Below are positions 54,638 through 64,000 of a stretch of DNA of 64,000 nt, one piece after another (position 1 is the first letter of the stretch; each line of letters opens with the position of its first letter). Below the pieces are notes generated by a model, which worked only from the letters and a program-made list of their open reading frames with translations, did no database searches and was not told the origin of the DNA. The stretch spans positions 1-64,000 of the forward strand of contig JAQMWT010000262.1 in NCBI GenBank assembly GCA_029834535.1, given 5' to 3'. The translations under genes and the position numbers were made by a program. This stretch comes from Chrysophaeum taylorii (Eukaryota; Sar; Pelagophyceae; Pelagomonadales; Pelagomonadaceae).

Positions 54638-57600
54638 CTACTTCTCCCACTCGACGCCGTACATGGAGCCAGCACCATCGGCGCTGTTCCAGATGGTCAT
54701 CTTGAGGGCCCCGGGCTTGTAGTTGAGCTCGACTTTGTCGCCGCGAGCGAGGGCCTGCTCGACCTGCTCGTGGACGGCGACGACGGGGATCGAGTCGAGG
54801 ACGGCCTTAAAGTCGGCGGAGGGGGGGGCAGCGCTGGCTTCGACGGTGGTCTCGAGGTCGAGGGGCTGGGGGCCGTAGCCGCCGGCAAAGGTCAAGACGG
54901 CGAGGATACCGTGCGAGGGATGTTCCCTGATAGCGGCGCCGACGGCGCGCATGTCTGGCGAAAGTGCAGTGTTGCGTTGGGTGCGCGATGGCATGCCGTC
55001 GTCGACGACGAGCTGGGCGACGAGGAGGGGGGCGGAGAGGTGGCGGTAGGCGAGGCACTCGGAGGCGCGCTCGAACCAGCGTCCGTGGCGCGAGAGGCGA
55101 TCGGCCGGTTTCGATCCGTCCGAGCCCGTGTGGCCGAGGCGCTCGCCCGAGGCGACGAGGTCATCGGCGTGCTCGGCCGCGGCCTTGGACATGCCGTCGT
55201 GGAGGGCGAGGGGCCTGAGGGTACCGAAGGCGCTGTTCTCGAGGAAGGATATGGCTTCCTCGACGGCCGCCTTGCCCTCGTGGGTCATAAACGGCTGGGC
55301 CTTGGCTTCGCGCGGCCAGAACGACTTGTCGTCCTTGTAGAGCGTGAGTGACTCTCGGAGCACGGGAACAAAGCCGTTGGGGTCGCTTCGTAGCTTGTTG
55401 AGCTCGGACACGAGGGCCTCCTCGGTGAGGGGTCCCGACGTCGACGCGACTATCTCGTCTTCGACGACCGGGATCGACGGGCCCAGCGGCGACGCGGGGG
55501 TCATCTCGGCGGCGGCGGCAGCGCTTTCTGGCGGCGTCGTCGTCGTCGCCGCTTCTTCTTTGGTTTCCTCCTCCTGCGCCGCCGGCTCGTCGGCGGCAGG
55601 TTCTGCCGCCGCCGACCGAGCCGCCGGGGAACTTTTGTCCACGTTTTCTTCTTGTTGTTGTTCTTGCTTTTCCAGCGCAGCCTCGGGGACGGAAAAGTAT
55701 TCTTGTCGTTCGGCTATCGCGGCAGCATCTTTGTCGCCCTCGTCGTCGTCGTCGTCGTCGTCGTCTTGCCGCGGCGCGGGAGGGGGGGGGGGCGGCGGCG
55801 GCGGCGGAGTATTATTCTCCGCATTATTCTCCGCATTATTCTCCGCATTATTCTCCGCCCGGTCAATTTTTTTGGCCTTGGGGGGCGGCGTGGGCTTGGA
55901 CGAGGGTCCCATCGGGATAACAGACGACTTTTTGGCCGAGGCGTCGGTCGCGACGGGTGCGGCCTCGACCATTCGCTCGACGCCGTAGGGCGAGATCTTA
56001 GGGGCGCGCTTGGGTACGGACGCGGCGTTGACCACCTTGGCGAGGTGCTTGGTGAGGTTTTTTACGTCGGAAAAGGCAACCGAGTCATCGTCGTCGTCGT
56101 CGCGCGGGAGGCCGCAGATCTGGAAGACGCCGGCGTCGGGGAGTCTAGCGGCGAAGGCGGTGGCGACGGGGGCAAAGGTCGGGTCGGCCGAGAGGGCGGT
56201 CGTCGAGTCGGGCGCGAGGCACTCGGTAAGGACGCGGGCCATGGGCTGGCGCGAGTCGGAAAGGTAGCCCGGGCTGCCGAGGAGGTCGCCGACGCGCTCG
56301 AGCTCGAAGCCAAAGCCGGCGGGCGCGAGGGCCGTCTCAATTTTTTGAGCTGCCGACTCGAGGTCGTCGTAGCCCGGCGGCAGCGCGACGCGGAGAGTCG
56401 CGAGGGCGCGCGAGGGAAGGTGGCGGGCGGCGGGGGTTTCTGTCCAGAGCTTCCGGACGACGAGGGCGGGCTCGAGGGCGAGGGCCGCGAGCGGGGGTTT
56501 GGTGGACGCGAACTCGGGCGCCGTCGCCGCCGACTCGAGGTAGGCGACGCGCTTCTTGACGTCGGTCACGACGGCGCGCGCCGAGGTTTCGTCGGGACCT
56601 TCGACAAAGTCGACAAAGTCGAGGGAGAGCGACGGGAGTCCGGCGATCGTCTCGCTGCTCGGCGCCGCGTCGACGGGATTCCGGAGCGACGCGAGCTTTG
56701 AGGCGAGCGCGAGCGCGGGATCGAGGAGGGGTCCGACGTGCGACGACACCGGAACCTTTCGGTCGGTCGTCGAAAGCGAGCAAGCAATCGTCGTCTCGAG
56801 CCAGCCGCGGCACCCGTAGAGCGCGGCGGCGGGGGCCGAGGCCCCGACGGCCCCCAAGGCCGTTTTCTTCGACTCGGCGACGAGCACGTAGTCGACGCCG
56901 CGGACGACGGCGTCGGGGATCTCGTCGGGCGTCTCGGCTCCGCCGACGACGACGCGCACGTTGCACGGGGGGAACGGGGACGTTTCGCCCCCCGTCAAGA
57001 CCTCCTTGAGGGCGCGCGCGGCGTAGATCGGGGCGATCACGTTCGACTTGTCGGCCTTGGCCCCCCGCGCTCGCAGGCGGTCGCCGTCGCGCTTGGGCTT
57101 GAACATGGCCGGAGGCGCGTCGTCGACCGCGGTGCTCGCGTACACCAGGACCGTTGGCGCCGCGGGGTCCACGACCCACGTCGCGATGCCGTACTCGCCA
57201 TCGGGAGTCGTCTCGAGGCCCGACTTTTCCAGCATCTCGTCGACGAGCGCCTTGGCCGCCTTCCGCCCCTCGGCGTCCGTCGGCGTCGACCGGCACGCGC
57301 ACAGCCGCTCGAGGTCGTCCTCGAGCTCTTTGTCGTGCTTGTCCAGCCACGCGTCTACCAGACTCGCGGGGTCGGGCTGCGGGACCGAGTCGGGGAGCGT
57401 GTCCATCATGGTCGCCAAGTAAGTCATCATCGAGATCTCGTCCTGCCACAGCCGCTCGTCGTCGGGGTCGAGCATCTGCGGCAACCCGTACTTGTCCTCG
57501 GCGTCGCCAAACGCCCGACGAAAGTTCTCCTTGGGTTCGTCCTCCGACGGCTTGTAAGGCGACCCCGCGTTGTCGATGTCGTTCAGTATCGCCAGAAACG

Positions 57601-58111
57601 CCTTGCCGTCGGCGAACGACTCGGTCAAATTGTTCACGGCCACGCGTTTTTGTGCCTTCTTTTTGCACCACTTGAGAATCTTCCGCTTGACGGCCGCGAG
57701 GTCGTCCCCCGACTCGCCCAGCTCCTTCACCAGGTAAAACGCGATGATCGACCAAATCAGCCCCAACACGGGCGTCGGCGTCCCGTCGACCACGTCCATC
57801 ACACCGATGTTCTCCAGCTTGATGTCGGCCTCGGGAAAGAACTTGAATACGACGTTTTGGTTCGCGACCCGCTGGATACGCATCTTCCCGCTATTCAGCT
57901 TCCCGAACCGCTTCAGCGACTCCCCCGTCAGCACCTCCAGAAAGTTGTACAGCACGATCCCCGACTTGAGATCTTCGTACAAATCATCCACCTCGATCCC
58001 GCGGCACTTGAGCTTCGAATTCATGTACCGTGTGAACGTCCGCTTCTGCAGCACCTGCCAGTGCTGCTCTTCGCCAGCTTTCTTCCCGGTCCGCGGTGAC
58101 AACGCGTCCAT
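54638..58111 (-). CDS. Tandem calponin-homology protein with inactive M20-peptidase-like and CAP/SCP domains, 1,157 aa
   Basis: Start at 58,111 (MDALSPRTGKK); an upstream in-frame ATG at 58,171 would add 20 residues. Residues 15-130 and 150-265 are CH domains (HWQVLQKRTFTRYMN...DLKSGIVLYNFLEVLTG; KRKILKWCKKKA...FADGKAFLAILND), an actin-binding pair. Residues about 285-690 resemble an M20 carnosinase-type peptidase (PTVLVYASTAVDD, RARGAKADKSNVIAP, YGCRGWLETTIACS), but the metal-binding His and the EE pair are absent (VVGGAETP), so it is probably a pseudo-enzyme. A Pro/Asp/Glu-rich linker with four AENN repeats (55,809-55,863) leads to a CAP domain near 900-1070 (SELNKLRSDPNGFVPVL, LALHDGMSKAAAEHADDL, GHTGSDGS). 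Probably a cytoskeletal scaffold; the fused order is unusual. Confidence 0.82.
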   Translation of the reverse strand: MDALSPRTGKKAGEEQHWQVLQKRTFTRYMNSKLKCRGIEVDDLYEDLKSGIVLYNFLEVLTGESLKRFGKLNSGKMRIQRVANQNVVFKFFPEADIKLENIGVMDVVDGTPTPVLGLIWSIIAFYLVKELGESGDDLAAVKRKILKWCKKKAQKRVAVNNLTESFADGKAFLAILNDIDNAGSPYKPSEDEPKENFRRAFGDAEDKYGLPQMLDPDDERLWQDEISMMTYLATMMDTLPDSVPQPDPASLVDAWLDKHDKELEDDLERLCACRSTPTDAEGRKAAKALVDEMLEKSGLETTPDGEYGIATWVVDPAAPTVLVYASTAVDDAPPAMFKPKRDGDRLRARGAKADKSNVIAPIYAARALKEVLTGGETSPFPPCNVRVVVGGAETPDEIPDAVVRGVDYVLVAESKKTALGAVGASAPAAALYGCRGWLETTIACSLSTTDRKVPVSSHVGPLLDPALALASKLASLRNPVDAAPSSETIAGLPSLSLDFVDFVEGPDETSARAVVTDVKKRVAYLESAATAPEFASTKPPLAALALEPALVVRKLWTETPAARHLPSRALATLRVALPPGYDDLESAAQKIETALAPAGFGFELERVGDLLGSPGYLSDSRQPMARVLTECLAPDSTTALSADPTFAPVATAFAARLPDAGVFQICGLPRDDDDDDSVAFSDVKNLTKHLAKVVNAASVPKRAPKISPYGVERMVEAAPVATDASAKKSSVIPMGPSSKPTPPPKAKKIDRAENNAENNAENNAENNTPPPPPPPPPPAPRQDDDDDDDDEGDKDAAAIAERQEYFSVPEAALEKQEQQQEENVDKSSPAARSAAAEPAADEPAAQEEETKEEAATTTTPPESAAAAAEMTPASPLGPSIPVVEDEIVASTSGPLTEEALVSELNKLRSDPNGFVPVLRESLTLYKDDKSFWPREAKAQPFMTHEGKAAVEEAISFLENSAFGTLRPLALHDGMSKAAAEHADDLVASGERLGHTGSDGSKPADRLSRHGRWFERASECLAYRHLSAPLLVAQLVVDDGMPSRTQRNTALSPDMRAVGAAIREHPSHGILAVLTFAGGYGPQPLDLETTVEASAAPPSADFKAVLDSIPVVAVHEQVEQALARGDKVELNYKPGALKMTIWNSADGAGSMYGVEWEK

Positions 58112-58823
58112 CTTCTTCTCGCCCTCCACACAAAAACTAAACAAAAGAAAGACAACTTTTCTTTCTTCCAATAAGGCGTCGACGCCTCGACCACCACCCG
58201 CTCGGTCTCGAGTCTTTTTTGTTCTCGACTAGCAGCGAAAGTAGAAAGGGGTAGGGACATTGGAGACTAGACCGGGGGAGAGTTAGGGGAAGCCATCGTG
58301 TCGACGACATGGAGGGGGCGTTCGGAGACTGCAGACGGTACATATGAGTCGATTCCAAGGGACCCGTACTACAGGGAGGGAGGGAGGGAGGGAGGGAGGG
58401 CTTACACAGGGGTGATATAATCTCAAGAGGACAGAGAGAGAGGGGAGGGCCGTCGTCCTTCTCATGCCCCCGGACTTAGCAACCACGACTCCCCACGACG
58501 ACGTGAGCATATAGCTGCGCGAGAATACCGCAACCGCTAGACTAAGGCACGGCACGCAAAGAAAGAAAGAGAGAGCCCCCCCCCGCCCATAAGCCGCCGC
58601 CAGAGTGGTCGAGTCAAGGAGGCTCGTGGTCGGGTTGGGAAAAGAGAAAGCGCGGTCGCCGCCGCCGCCGCTTCTGGATGGATAGACGGATCGAAAGGAG
58701 AACCGATTGTGTCGTCAGGGGAGAAACTTGAGCGTTGCGTGGGTGTTTTTGTCGTTGTTCCCTGAAAGAAAAAGAAATAAGGAAGGGGGGAAGTAAGACT
58801 CCGGGGCGCGCGATAGTAGTATA
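58112..58823. other. Intergenic with GGGA microsatellite
   Basis: 712 bp upstream of the CH gene and downstream of the VASt-like gene, both on the minus strand. It contains (GGGA)n at 58,375-58,400. No gene seen; it should hold the CH-gene promoter. Confidence 0.65.
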
Positions 58824-60737
58824 TCAAGATGTCGCGCGGGAGTCTTCTTCGGTTTCGACATCGTCGTCGTCGTCGTCGTCGTCGTCGCCCAAGGACCCTT
58901 GGCGGTCGTCGTAGTTTGATGATGAGGTAAGGGGCGGGGAGGACGGATGCCGGCGGAGCGCGGGACGTCGGGCCGAGAGGGAAAGATGAGTCGCCATCGG
59001 AGGTTGGGCGAGATCGGCGTGGCGATCTCGGCGCGTCGCGTCGGATTTAGTCTTGCGATGGCGGGAATTGGTGCGGGGGCGCGTCGTCCGTCGTCTGGTA
59101 ATGGAGGGTGCGAGGTCGAAGTCGGAGCTGGACGGCCGCGGATCCGTCGACGGCTCGTCCGAGTCGCTCGTCTTCCTGTCTCCGCAAGCTGCGAAGAGCC
59201 GCGTCGCCGTCCGGAGAGAAGCGGCGGAAAAATGACGCTGCGCGACGAGGGTCGCCGCGTGATGGGGGGGCCTGGACGGGCGCACCAGAATAGCCTCGCT
59301 CGCCGCGCGCGTTGGTCCCCCGGCGAAAGGACCGGCGCCTTGGAGCTCGTCGTTGAGAAGGAGCTGGCGCCGGAAGCAAAATATATCCTCGAGCACCGAG
59401 AAGTCGGGGTTGTCGGCCGCGCCGGGGGGCGGCGCCGTGGGCGGGGGTGGCTTGAAGTGGCGCTTCCGGCGGCGGTGGTCCTGCTTGGTCGGGGTCGCCA
59501 ACCCGGGTACGGGCCGAACCGCGGGCGCGTCGAGTCGTCCGCGGACGGCGTCGCGCCACTTGGAGTACGTAGCGGCGAGCTCGCCCTTGGTCTTGGCGAC
59601 GGCGAGGCGCTGGAGCCAGCGCGGCACGGCGAGGACCTTGGTAAGGAAGACGCAGCGAAAGTAGACGTGGACCCGCGTCGCGCGCGCGGCGTGCCGGTAG
59701 AAGAGCCACGTCGTCTCGACCCGGAGCAGGTCCGGGTACGGAATCTCCTTGAACTTAGATCGCTCGAAGACCGCGAGGGAAAGCGGATCGCTGCCGTCGA
59801 ACACGAGCGCGCGCTGGCGTTTTACGGTGGGGATCACGAGCGCAACTCCGGGAATTTTTATCGACGTCGCGAGCGGGTGGAGCGTCTCGACGCGACGAGA
59901 AACCACCTTGAACGACGACGACTCGTCGTTCTCCTCGTCATCGGCGGCGACCCAGGCCGTCGCCGTCGCGTTCTTGTTCTTCGCGTGCTCGTTGAGGAAG
60001 TACGTGTAGAAGGTCTTGTCGCCGCCGATAGCCTTTTCGGACCACAGTTCCTCGAAGACCTCGCCAGCTCGCAAACCGTCGAGATCGAACGTCAGCACGT
60101 GTTGCGGCGCGTCGTCGGGGGGCGATCCGCCCTCGGCCGCGACGGCCGCGCGGCACGCCTCGACCGCCGCGATCGCCGTCCGCCCCTCGTCCTCCTCCAC
60201 TTCCTCGGTGCCTTTCTGCGCGCCTCTCGTCTCTTCTTCGACCTCCTTTTTTTCTTCCAACCGACGAGGCGCGACCTCCTTCGGCTCGGCCTCCTGCCAG
60301 AGGATCGCCGAGGCCACGAGGACGACGCCCGCCGCGGCGAGCATGGTGAAGACGACCACCACCAGCGCGCTACACAGCCGCGCGACCATCGACGAGGCTC
60401 CGTCGTACCACGCGCGAGCCGCGTAGAAGCAAGCGAACGCGCTCGTCGCCGCCGACGCGGCCGTCACCGGCAGCGGCAACTCCTCAACCTCCTCCTCATC
60501 CATCTCGTCTTCTTCTTGCACCTCGCCGGCGGACGACAACGTCAAGCACCCCTTGGTCAGCCGCGGCGACGACGCGAGATTCGCGGAGCTCCGCGTCCGT
60601 CGCACCAAGCCTCCCGGATACGGCCGGAAGGTCAGCATTTTCACCGTCCGCCGAAGGGCCACCCGGAACAGCGCCATCGATCGCACGACGCACCGCCCGG
60701 ACAGTTGCACCGACCGAGGCACGTGCTGCAACACCAT
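58824..60737 (-). CDS. VASt-like (GRAMD1/LAM-type) membrane protein, 637 aa
   Basis: Start at the ATG 60,737; the frame extends one codon further only with a GTG. Residues 115-145 form a hydrophobic segment (ALVVVVFTMLAAAGVVLVAS) preceded by an acidic stretch. Residues about 215-400 resemble a VASt domain, the START-like sterol-binding module of Aster/LAM/VAD1 proteins: GEVFEELWSEKAIGG, RVETLHPLATSIKIPG, EIPYPDLLRVETTWLFY, followed by RVHVYFRCVFLTK. In that family the domain moves sterol at membrane contact sites; no GRAM domain is obvious here. The C-terminal third is basic low complexity with a poly-Asp tail. The VASt assignment is by pattern and moderately confident. Confidence 0.65.
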   Translation of the reverse strand: MVLQHVPRSVQLSGRCVVRSMALFRVALRRTVKMLTFRPYPGGLVRRTRSSANLASSPRLTKGCLTLSSAGEVQEEDEMDEEEVEELPLPVTAASAATSAFACFYAARAWYDGASSMVARLCSALVVVVFTMLAAAGVVLVASAILWQEAEPKEVAPRRLEEKKEVEEETRGAQKGTEEVEEDEGRTAIAAVEACRAAVAAEGGSPPDDAPQHVLTFDLDGLRAGEVFEELWSEKAIGGDKTFYTYFLNEHAKNKNATATAWVAADDEENDESSSFKVVSRRVETLHPLATSIKIPGVALVIPTVKRQRALVFDGSDPLSLAVFERSKFKEIPYPDLLRVETTWLFYRHAARATRVHVYFRCVFLTKVLAVPRWLQRLAVAKTKGELAATYSKWRDAVRGRLDAPAVRPVPGLATPTKQDHRRRKRHFKPPPPTAPPPGAADNPDFSVLEDIFCFRRQLLLNDELQGAGPFAGGPTRAASEAILVRPSRPPHHAATLVAQRHFSAASLRTATRLFAACGDRKTSDSDEPSTDPRPSSSDFDLAPSITRRRTTRPRTNSRHRKTKSDATRRDRHADLAQPPMATHLSLSARRPALRRHPSSPPLTSSSNYDDRQGSLGDDDDDDDDDVETEEDSRATS

Positions 60738-61112
60738 CACAACAAATCACAACAAGTCACCTGCGCAGATTTTAATACGCATTTCTTTCCTTATATTCAC
60801 CCTAAACCCTTCTTGCTTTTACCATCGCCGCCCCTTTAAGAACTTTATGCTCACGCCCCCCGCCCGCCCCAACAGTGCCTTGCCGCTATCAACAAACGGC
60901 CTGCTGCGCCCCCGTCTTCTCATCCTCCCTCCGCCATGCCTTCTTCCCTCCCTCGTGAGCACTGTTGCTCCGCGCGATTGATGATCTGCAGCACTGATTG
61001 ATTGGTTGTTTTTGATTGATTGGTCATGCGTGCGTGCCCCCCTTCTTTTTTTCCACCACGTCCCGCCCGTTATTCCTTACCCTTACTTCTTCTCGGAAGA
61101 GAACATCTCTCT
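60738..61112. other. Divergent intergenic region
   Basis: 375 bp between the VASt-like start (minus) and the NMD3 start (plus). Contains attgattgattgg direct repeats at about 60,991-61,022. No gene seen. Confidence 0.6.
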
Positions 61113-62717
61113 ATGATGATCACGTTCTCGAGGATCGTCGAGGAGGCCGAGGCGGCCACCAACAAGGCGTACGCGACGATTCTGTGCCCCGAATGCGGGG
61201 CGCCGACGGTCGCGCGCGAGGAATCGGTGTTGTGCCTGTCGTGCGCAGCATCCGAAGACTGGCGCCGGCCGCTGCAGCAACACATCGCGCGATATCCCAA
61301 GGTGGTGTCGTTTGTACGGTGCCCGGGATGCGAGCGCGTGCTGGTGAGCGACCCGAACAAGAAACCCCAGTGGGGGCCCGGCGACCACGACTCGGACGAG
61401 CTCCTCGGACTGCTCCTCCGACGAGTGAAGGCGGCACTCCTGGGGAAACGCGCGGTCGGCGCGATCGAGGGCATGTCGCGGGCGCTCGCGGGCGGCGAGC
61501 TGCAACTCGAGGACGCGCGATTCGTGTGGACCGAGCCCCACTCGCGCCGCGTCAAACTCGAGGTCGTCGTCGCCCACAAACCGGCGGCGCGGACGACGGC
61601 GGCGGCGGCGCGCTTCCACGAGTGCGAGATCGAGTTCTACGAGGAGAGGCGTCGGTGCGAAGACTGTCTCGGCGAGCAGAAGCATCGCGGCCGCAAGATG
61701 GGCCAGAGTGGCGGCGAGTTCGCCGCGCGCGTCCAGGTGCGCGCCAAGCGCCTCGACGGCGGTTCGGGCGGGGCGCGCACGCTCGGGGCCCTCGAGGACA
61801 GCCTCCGCGACACGTCGGCGAACGCCACCGCCACAGCCGCGCGCCGCGTCGCCAAGAACCACGGCTTCGACGTCGAGTTCGCGGCGCAACGCGAAGCTGC
61901 GAAATTCCTGACGGACCTCCGCCGCCTCGGCCGCGCACCGCTCAAATTCGAGGACGCGACCAAGAAGCTCGTCACTCACGACGAACACACCAACACGAGC
62001 GACTGGCAGCGGACGACCCTCGTCTACGTCCCGCCGATCGACAAGCACGACCTCGTTGTCGACGATGTGAACGTGTTTTCGCTCGTCCTCAACGTCCGCG
62101 CGTCGATTCGACTCGTCGACGTCACCGGTCGCTCGGAACGCGACGTCACCGCCGACCAGTACTTCCGCAAGCCCTTTGACGCCATCCTCTCGACGGCCAA
62201 CATGCTCGACTTCACCGTCGTCGACGACGGTATGGCGCAGCGCCTCCACGAACAGCCGCGGCGCTTCTTTGCGCCCTTCGACTGCAAGCTCGGCCGCGTC
62301 TACCGCGGCTACGACCTCGACGCCGTCGCCCACAGGGTCCACGTCGCGCCCGGCGTCCCCCGCGTCGTCCTCGTCATCCCCGCGCCTCTAACCGGTGGTG
62401 ATGGACCCGCGACCTCGTTTCTTTCCGATAAAAAGAAATCGGTGCCCTCGCGCAAAGACCGGCGCAAGCTCTCGAAGAAGCACAAAAAGCAGCTCGCCGC
62501 CGCGCAGACGGTCGAACCGCACACTTCACCAAAACAACATCGGCGAGGGGACGACGACGACGAAGGAGAGTCGGATGGCGTCACCGTCGACGAAGATCAC
62601 CCCTCACCTCGGTTTCTGTTGGTAGTAGAAAACGACGACGACGAGGAAGAGCCCGCTTCAAACAACGACGCCGACGAGTACGTCGTCGTTAGGCCCGAGG
62701 CGCAAGAGACAGCATAA
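61113..62717 (+). CDS. NMD3: 60S ribosomal export protein NMD3, 534 aa
   Basis: Start at MMITFSRIVEE (61,113). N-terminal zinc-binding CxxC pairs: CPECGAP, CLSC, RCPGCERVL and, further on, CEDC, the arrangement of the NMD3 treble-clef region. FVWTEPHSRRVKLEV is a strongly conserved NMD3 block, followed by a central FDVEFAAQREAAKFLTDL equivalent and the C-terminal LVLNVRASIRLVDVTG, DQYFRKPFDAI...LDFTVVDD region. NMD3 binds the late pre-60S subunit in the nucleus and recruits CRM1/exportin for export to the cytoplasm. The C-terminal tail is Lys-rich then acidic, consistent with nuclear localisation and export signals, though no leucine-rich export signal was pinned down. Single exon. Confidence 0.92.
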   Translation: MMITFSRIVEEAEAATNKAYATILCPECGAPTVAREESVLCLSCAASEDWRRPLQQHIARYPKVVSFVRCPGCERVLVSDPNKKPQWGPGDHDSDELLGLLLRRVKAALLGKRAVGAIEGMSRALAGGELQLEDARFVWTEPHSRRVKLEVVVAHKPAARTTAAAARFHECEIEFYEERRRCEDCLGEQKHRGRKMGQSGGEFAARVQVRAKRLDGGSGGARTLGALEDSLRDTSANATATAARRVAKNHGFDVEFAAQREAAKFLTDLRRLGRAPLKFEDATKKLVTHDEHTNTSDWQRTTLVYVPPIDKHDLVVDDVNVFSLVLNVRASIRLVDVTGRSERDVTADQYFRKPFDAILSTANMLDFTVVDDGMAQRLHEQPRRFFAPFDCKLGRVYRGYDLDAVAHRVHVAPGVPRVVLVIPAPLTGGDGPATSFLSDKKKSVPSRKDRRKLSKKHKKQLAAAQTVEPHTSPKQHRRGDDDDEGESDGVTVDEDHPSPRFLLVVENDDDEEEPASNNDADEYVVVRPEAQETA

Positions 62718-63594
62718 TATTTCGGAATAGTGATTAACAGAGTCGCCCTTCTTCTTCTTCTTCTTCTTCCTTTTCTTCTTCTTCTTCTTCTCCGTGGTTT
62801 TATAGCCACGACAACAACATCCGTTCCTCTTTGCGTGATGATGTATAAACCACAGCCAGCGTGTTGTATTTCTAAAAAAAACTCCGTTCTGCCGCCGCCC
62901 CCCGAGAAACTACAAGCTCGGCTCGAGGCAGTCAGCCCTCGCGTTACGTTAAAGCCGCACGCTTCGTAGGTACTGCGGCATTGACTTCATTGCCCTCCTG
63001 TGTCCCGCGCTCTTCACTGGCTGCGAAGGCTTTGTGGCGTGTCCGTCCGGGGTCGCGACTGCACCCGGGGTTGGCACCATACTCAAGCAGCAGCAGCAGC
63101 AGCAGCAGCAGCTAGGCAACCTGCGGAGACTGCGAGCCCTGCCAACCCAAATCCTACGTTTTCGATGCTTTCCAAACTTCCTTCGGCGAATAGAATAAAA
63201 TAAAATAAAATAAAATAAAACCCACCCCCGCTTTTACTAAAAGTTTTACCAGTCGACCTTCAAAAAGTCTCAAGCTGCTCGCTCCACGCACCATGCTGGC
63301 GCTCTGGGATTAGGCTACGACCCCGTGCGTGTGTACGCATTGGGTGGCCTCTAGTTACAGTTAGCAAGTTCGCCCCTGGACTCCTTATGTGCTGCCAGGG
63401 CGTTATGAGGTGTGTGCGCACCTCTCTCTCCTCTCCTAAAGCGGCATACTTCACAGGCCGGGGATGAGAGCCGGCCGTCGTGGACGCGTGCCGCACGGAT
63501 GGCGTCCCATAAAATTGGTAGGACCTCGGGACACATTTCATCATTACGGGGGTTTGTGAAAGCCGAGACTTGGGGATTCTCTCTCTCGTCGACC
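62718..63594. other. Intergenic with CTT, CAG and AATAA microsatellites
   Basis: Holds (TTC)n at about 62,748-62,791, (CAG)n at 63,087-63,111 and (AATAA)n at about 63,192-63,220. The rest is unremarkable. Contains the NMD3 3' UTR and, from the right, the 3' UTR of the minus-strand gene. Confidence 0.7.
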
Positions 63595-64000
63595 TCAGCG
63601 ACGCGCGACGGCGGCGACGACGGCGACAACGAGGGCGAGCCAAAAAAGGCGCGGGGTAATCGAAAGTCGGGCGTCCTCCTTTTTGGCGGCGTCGGCAGTG
63701 AGGTCGAGGACGCGGGCGCAGGTGGTTCGGAGCTTGGCCTTGGTGTCCGGCGTGGCGCGCGAGGCGTCGATATTGGCGGCAATGGCCGACACGGAACGGT
63801 GGAACCACGCCAGCGTGGCTTGGTGGCCGCGCCGGGTGTCGAGGATGAGGCGCGCCGTCAATCCCTTCCGGATCTTGACGACGCCGGTGAAGAGACGCGG
63901 GTCGTCGAAGAGCGCGGCTAGCGTGCAGATAGCCATGACCTGCAGGCACAGGAGTCAGTCAGCGCGATATCTTATCAGAGCGACTTCACCTGGGGAATGG
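63595..64000 (-). CDS. 3' end of a tail-anchored membrane protein (partial)
   Basis: The last exon runs 63,939-63,595. It encodes VMAICTLAALFDDPRLFTGV... and ends in TPRLFWLALVVAVVAAVARR, a single C-terminal hydrophobic helix with a basic tail, as in tail-anchored proteins. A 50-nt intron (gtgaagtcg...cctgcag, 63,989-63,940) separates it from the end of an upstream exon at 63,990 and beyond. The helical middle part (RLILDTRRGHQATLAWFHRS) is not assigned to a family. The gene continues past the right edge. Confidence 0.6.

Noticed and set aside
58947-60839. 630-codon plus-strand frame
   Set aside because: Antisense of the VASt-like gene; Arg-rich, no domains, and the minus strand has a membrane segment and START-like blocks.

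Overview
This window is nuclear DNA from a compact, GC-rich eukaryotic genome, most likely a microalga. The evidence is spliceosomal GT-AG introns that are mostly very short (33-92 nt here), and purely eukaryotic proteins: an NMD3 ribosome-export adaptor, an XMAP215/TOG-like protein, a DNAJC7-like TPR-J co-chaperone, a bromodomain protein and a calponin-homology protein. A fused NirB-NirD nitrite reductase of the kind known from algae with secondary plastids, together with GT90 and other secretory-pathway glycosyltransferases, points to a stramenopile-like or related alga. That lineage call is inference from gene content; no rRNA or organelle gene is present to confirm it.

Layout. (1) 1-11,357, minus strand: the 5' part of a giant gene of at least 3,740 codons that runs off the left edge. 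It encodes an almost uninterrupted coiled coil with in-frame segmental duplications and four Trp-rich blocks. (2) 11.9-20.3 kb: a 92-aa single-pass membrane protein in three exons, a TPR-J co-chaperone (minus) and a TOG-array protein (plus) divergent from it. (3) 20.8-26.7 kb: two tandem copies of a four-exon GT2-type membrane glycosyltransferase, separated and followed by gene-poor DNA. (4) 26.7-28.4 kb: short tandem repeats and a decayed Helitron PIF1-type helicase. (5) 28.5-33.5 kb: a hypothetical gene, a sugar transporter and a UPF0652/DUF2009 protein. (6) 33.5-35.9 kb: gene-free, with a peculiar AT-rich array of a CCAAACTT-type motif. (7) 35.9-40.8 kb: a DxD glycosyltransferase, an SNM1-type nuclease fused to UBA/CUE-like, BRCT, SWIM and RING modules, and a divergent 2H phosphoesterase. 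(8) 41.2-48.3 kb: NirBD nitrite reductase, a GT90 protein, and an endonuclease I plus LTD-like protein with an in-frame TGA. (9) 48.4-54 kb: a bromodomain protein, a membrane-anchored tyrosinase-like protein, a secreted Cys-rich protein and an RRM-DEDDy exonuclease fusion. (10) 54.6-64 kb: a CH-CH/pseudo-M20/CAP protein, a VASt-like membrane protein, NMD3, and the 3' end of a tail-anchored protein.

Themes. Gene density is high outside 22.8-28.4 and 33.5-35.9 kb, and many neighbours are divergent with 130-550 bp between starts. Several predicted proteins have unusual domain combinations. Exon joins were worked out by hand from splice-site sequence and reading-frame phase; all the multi-exon models listed with totals close in frame, but none has transcript support.
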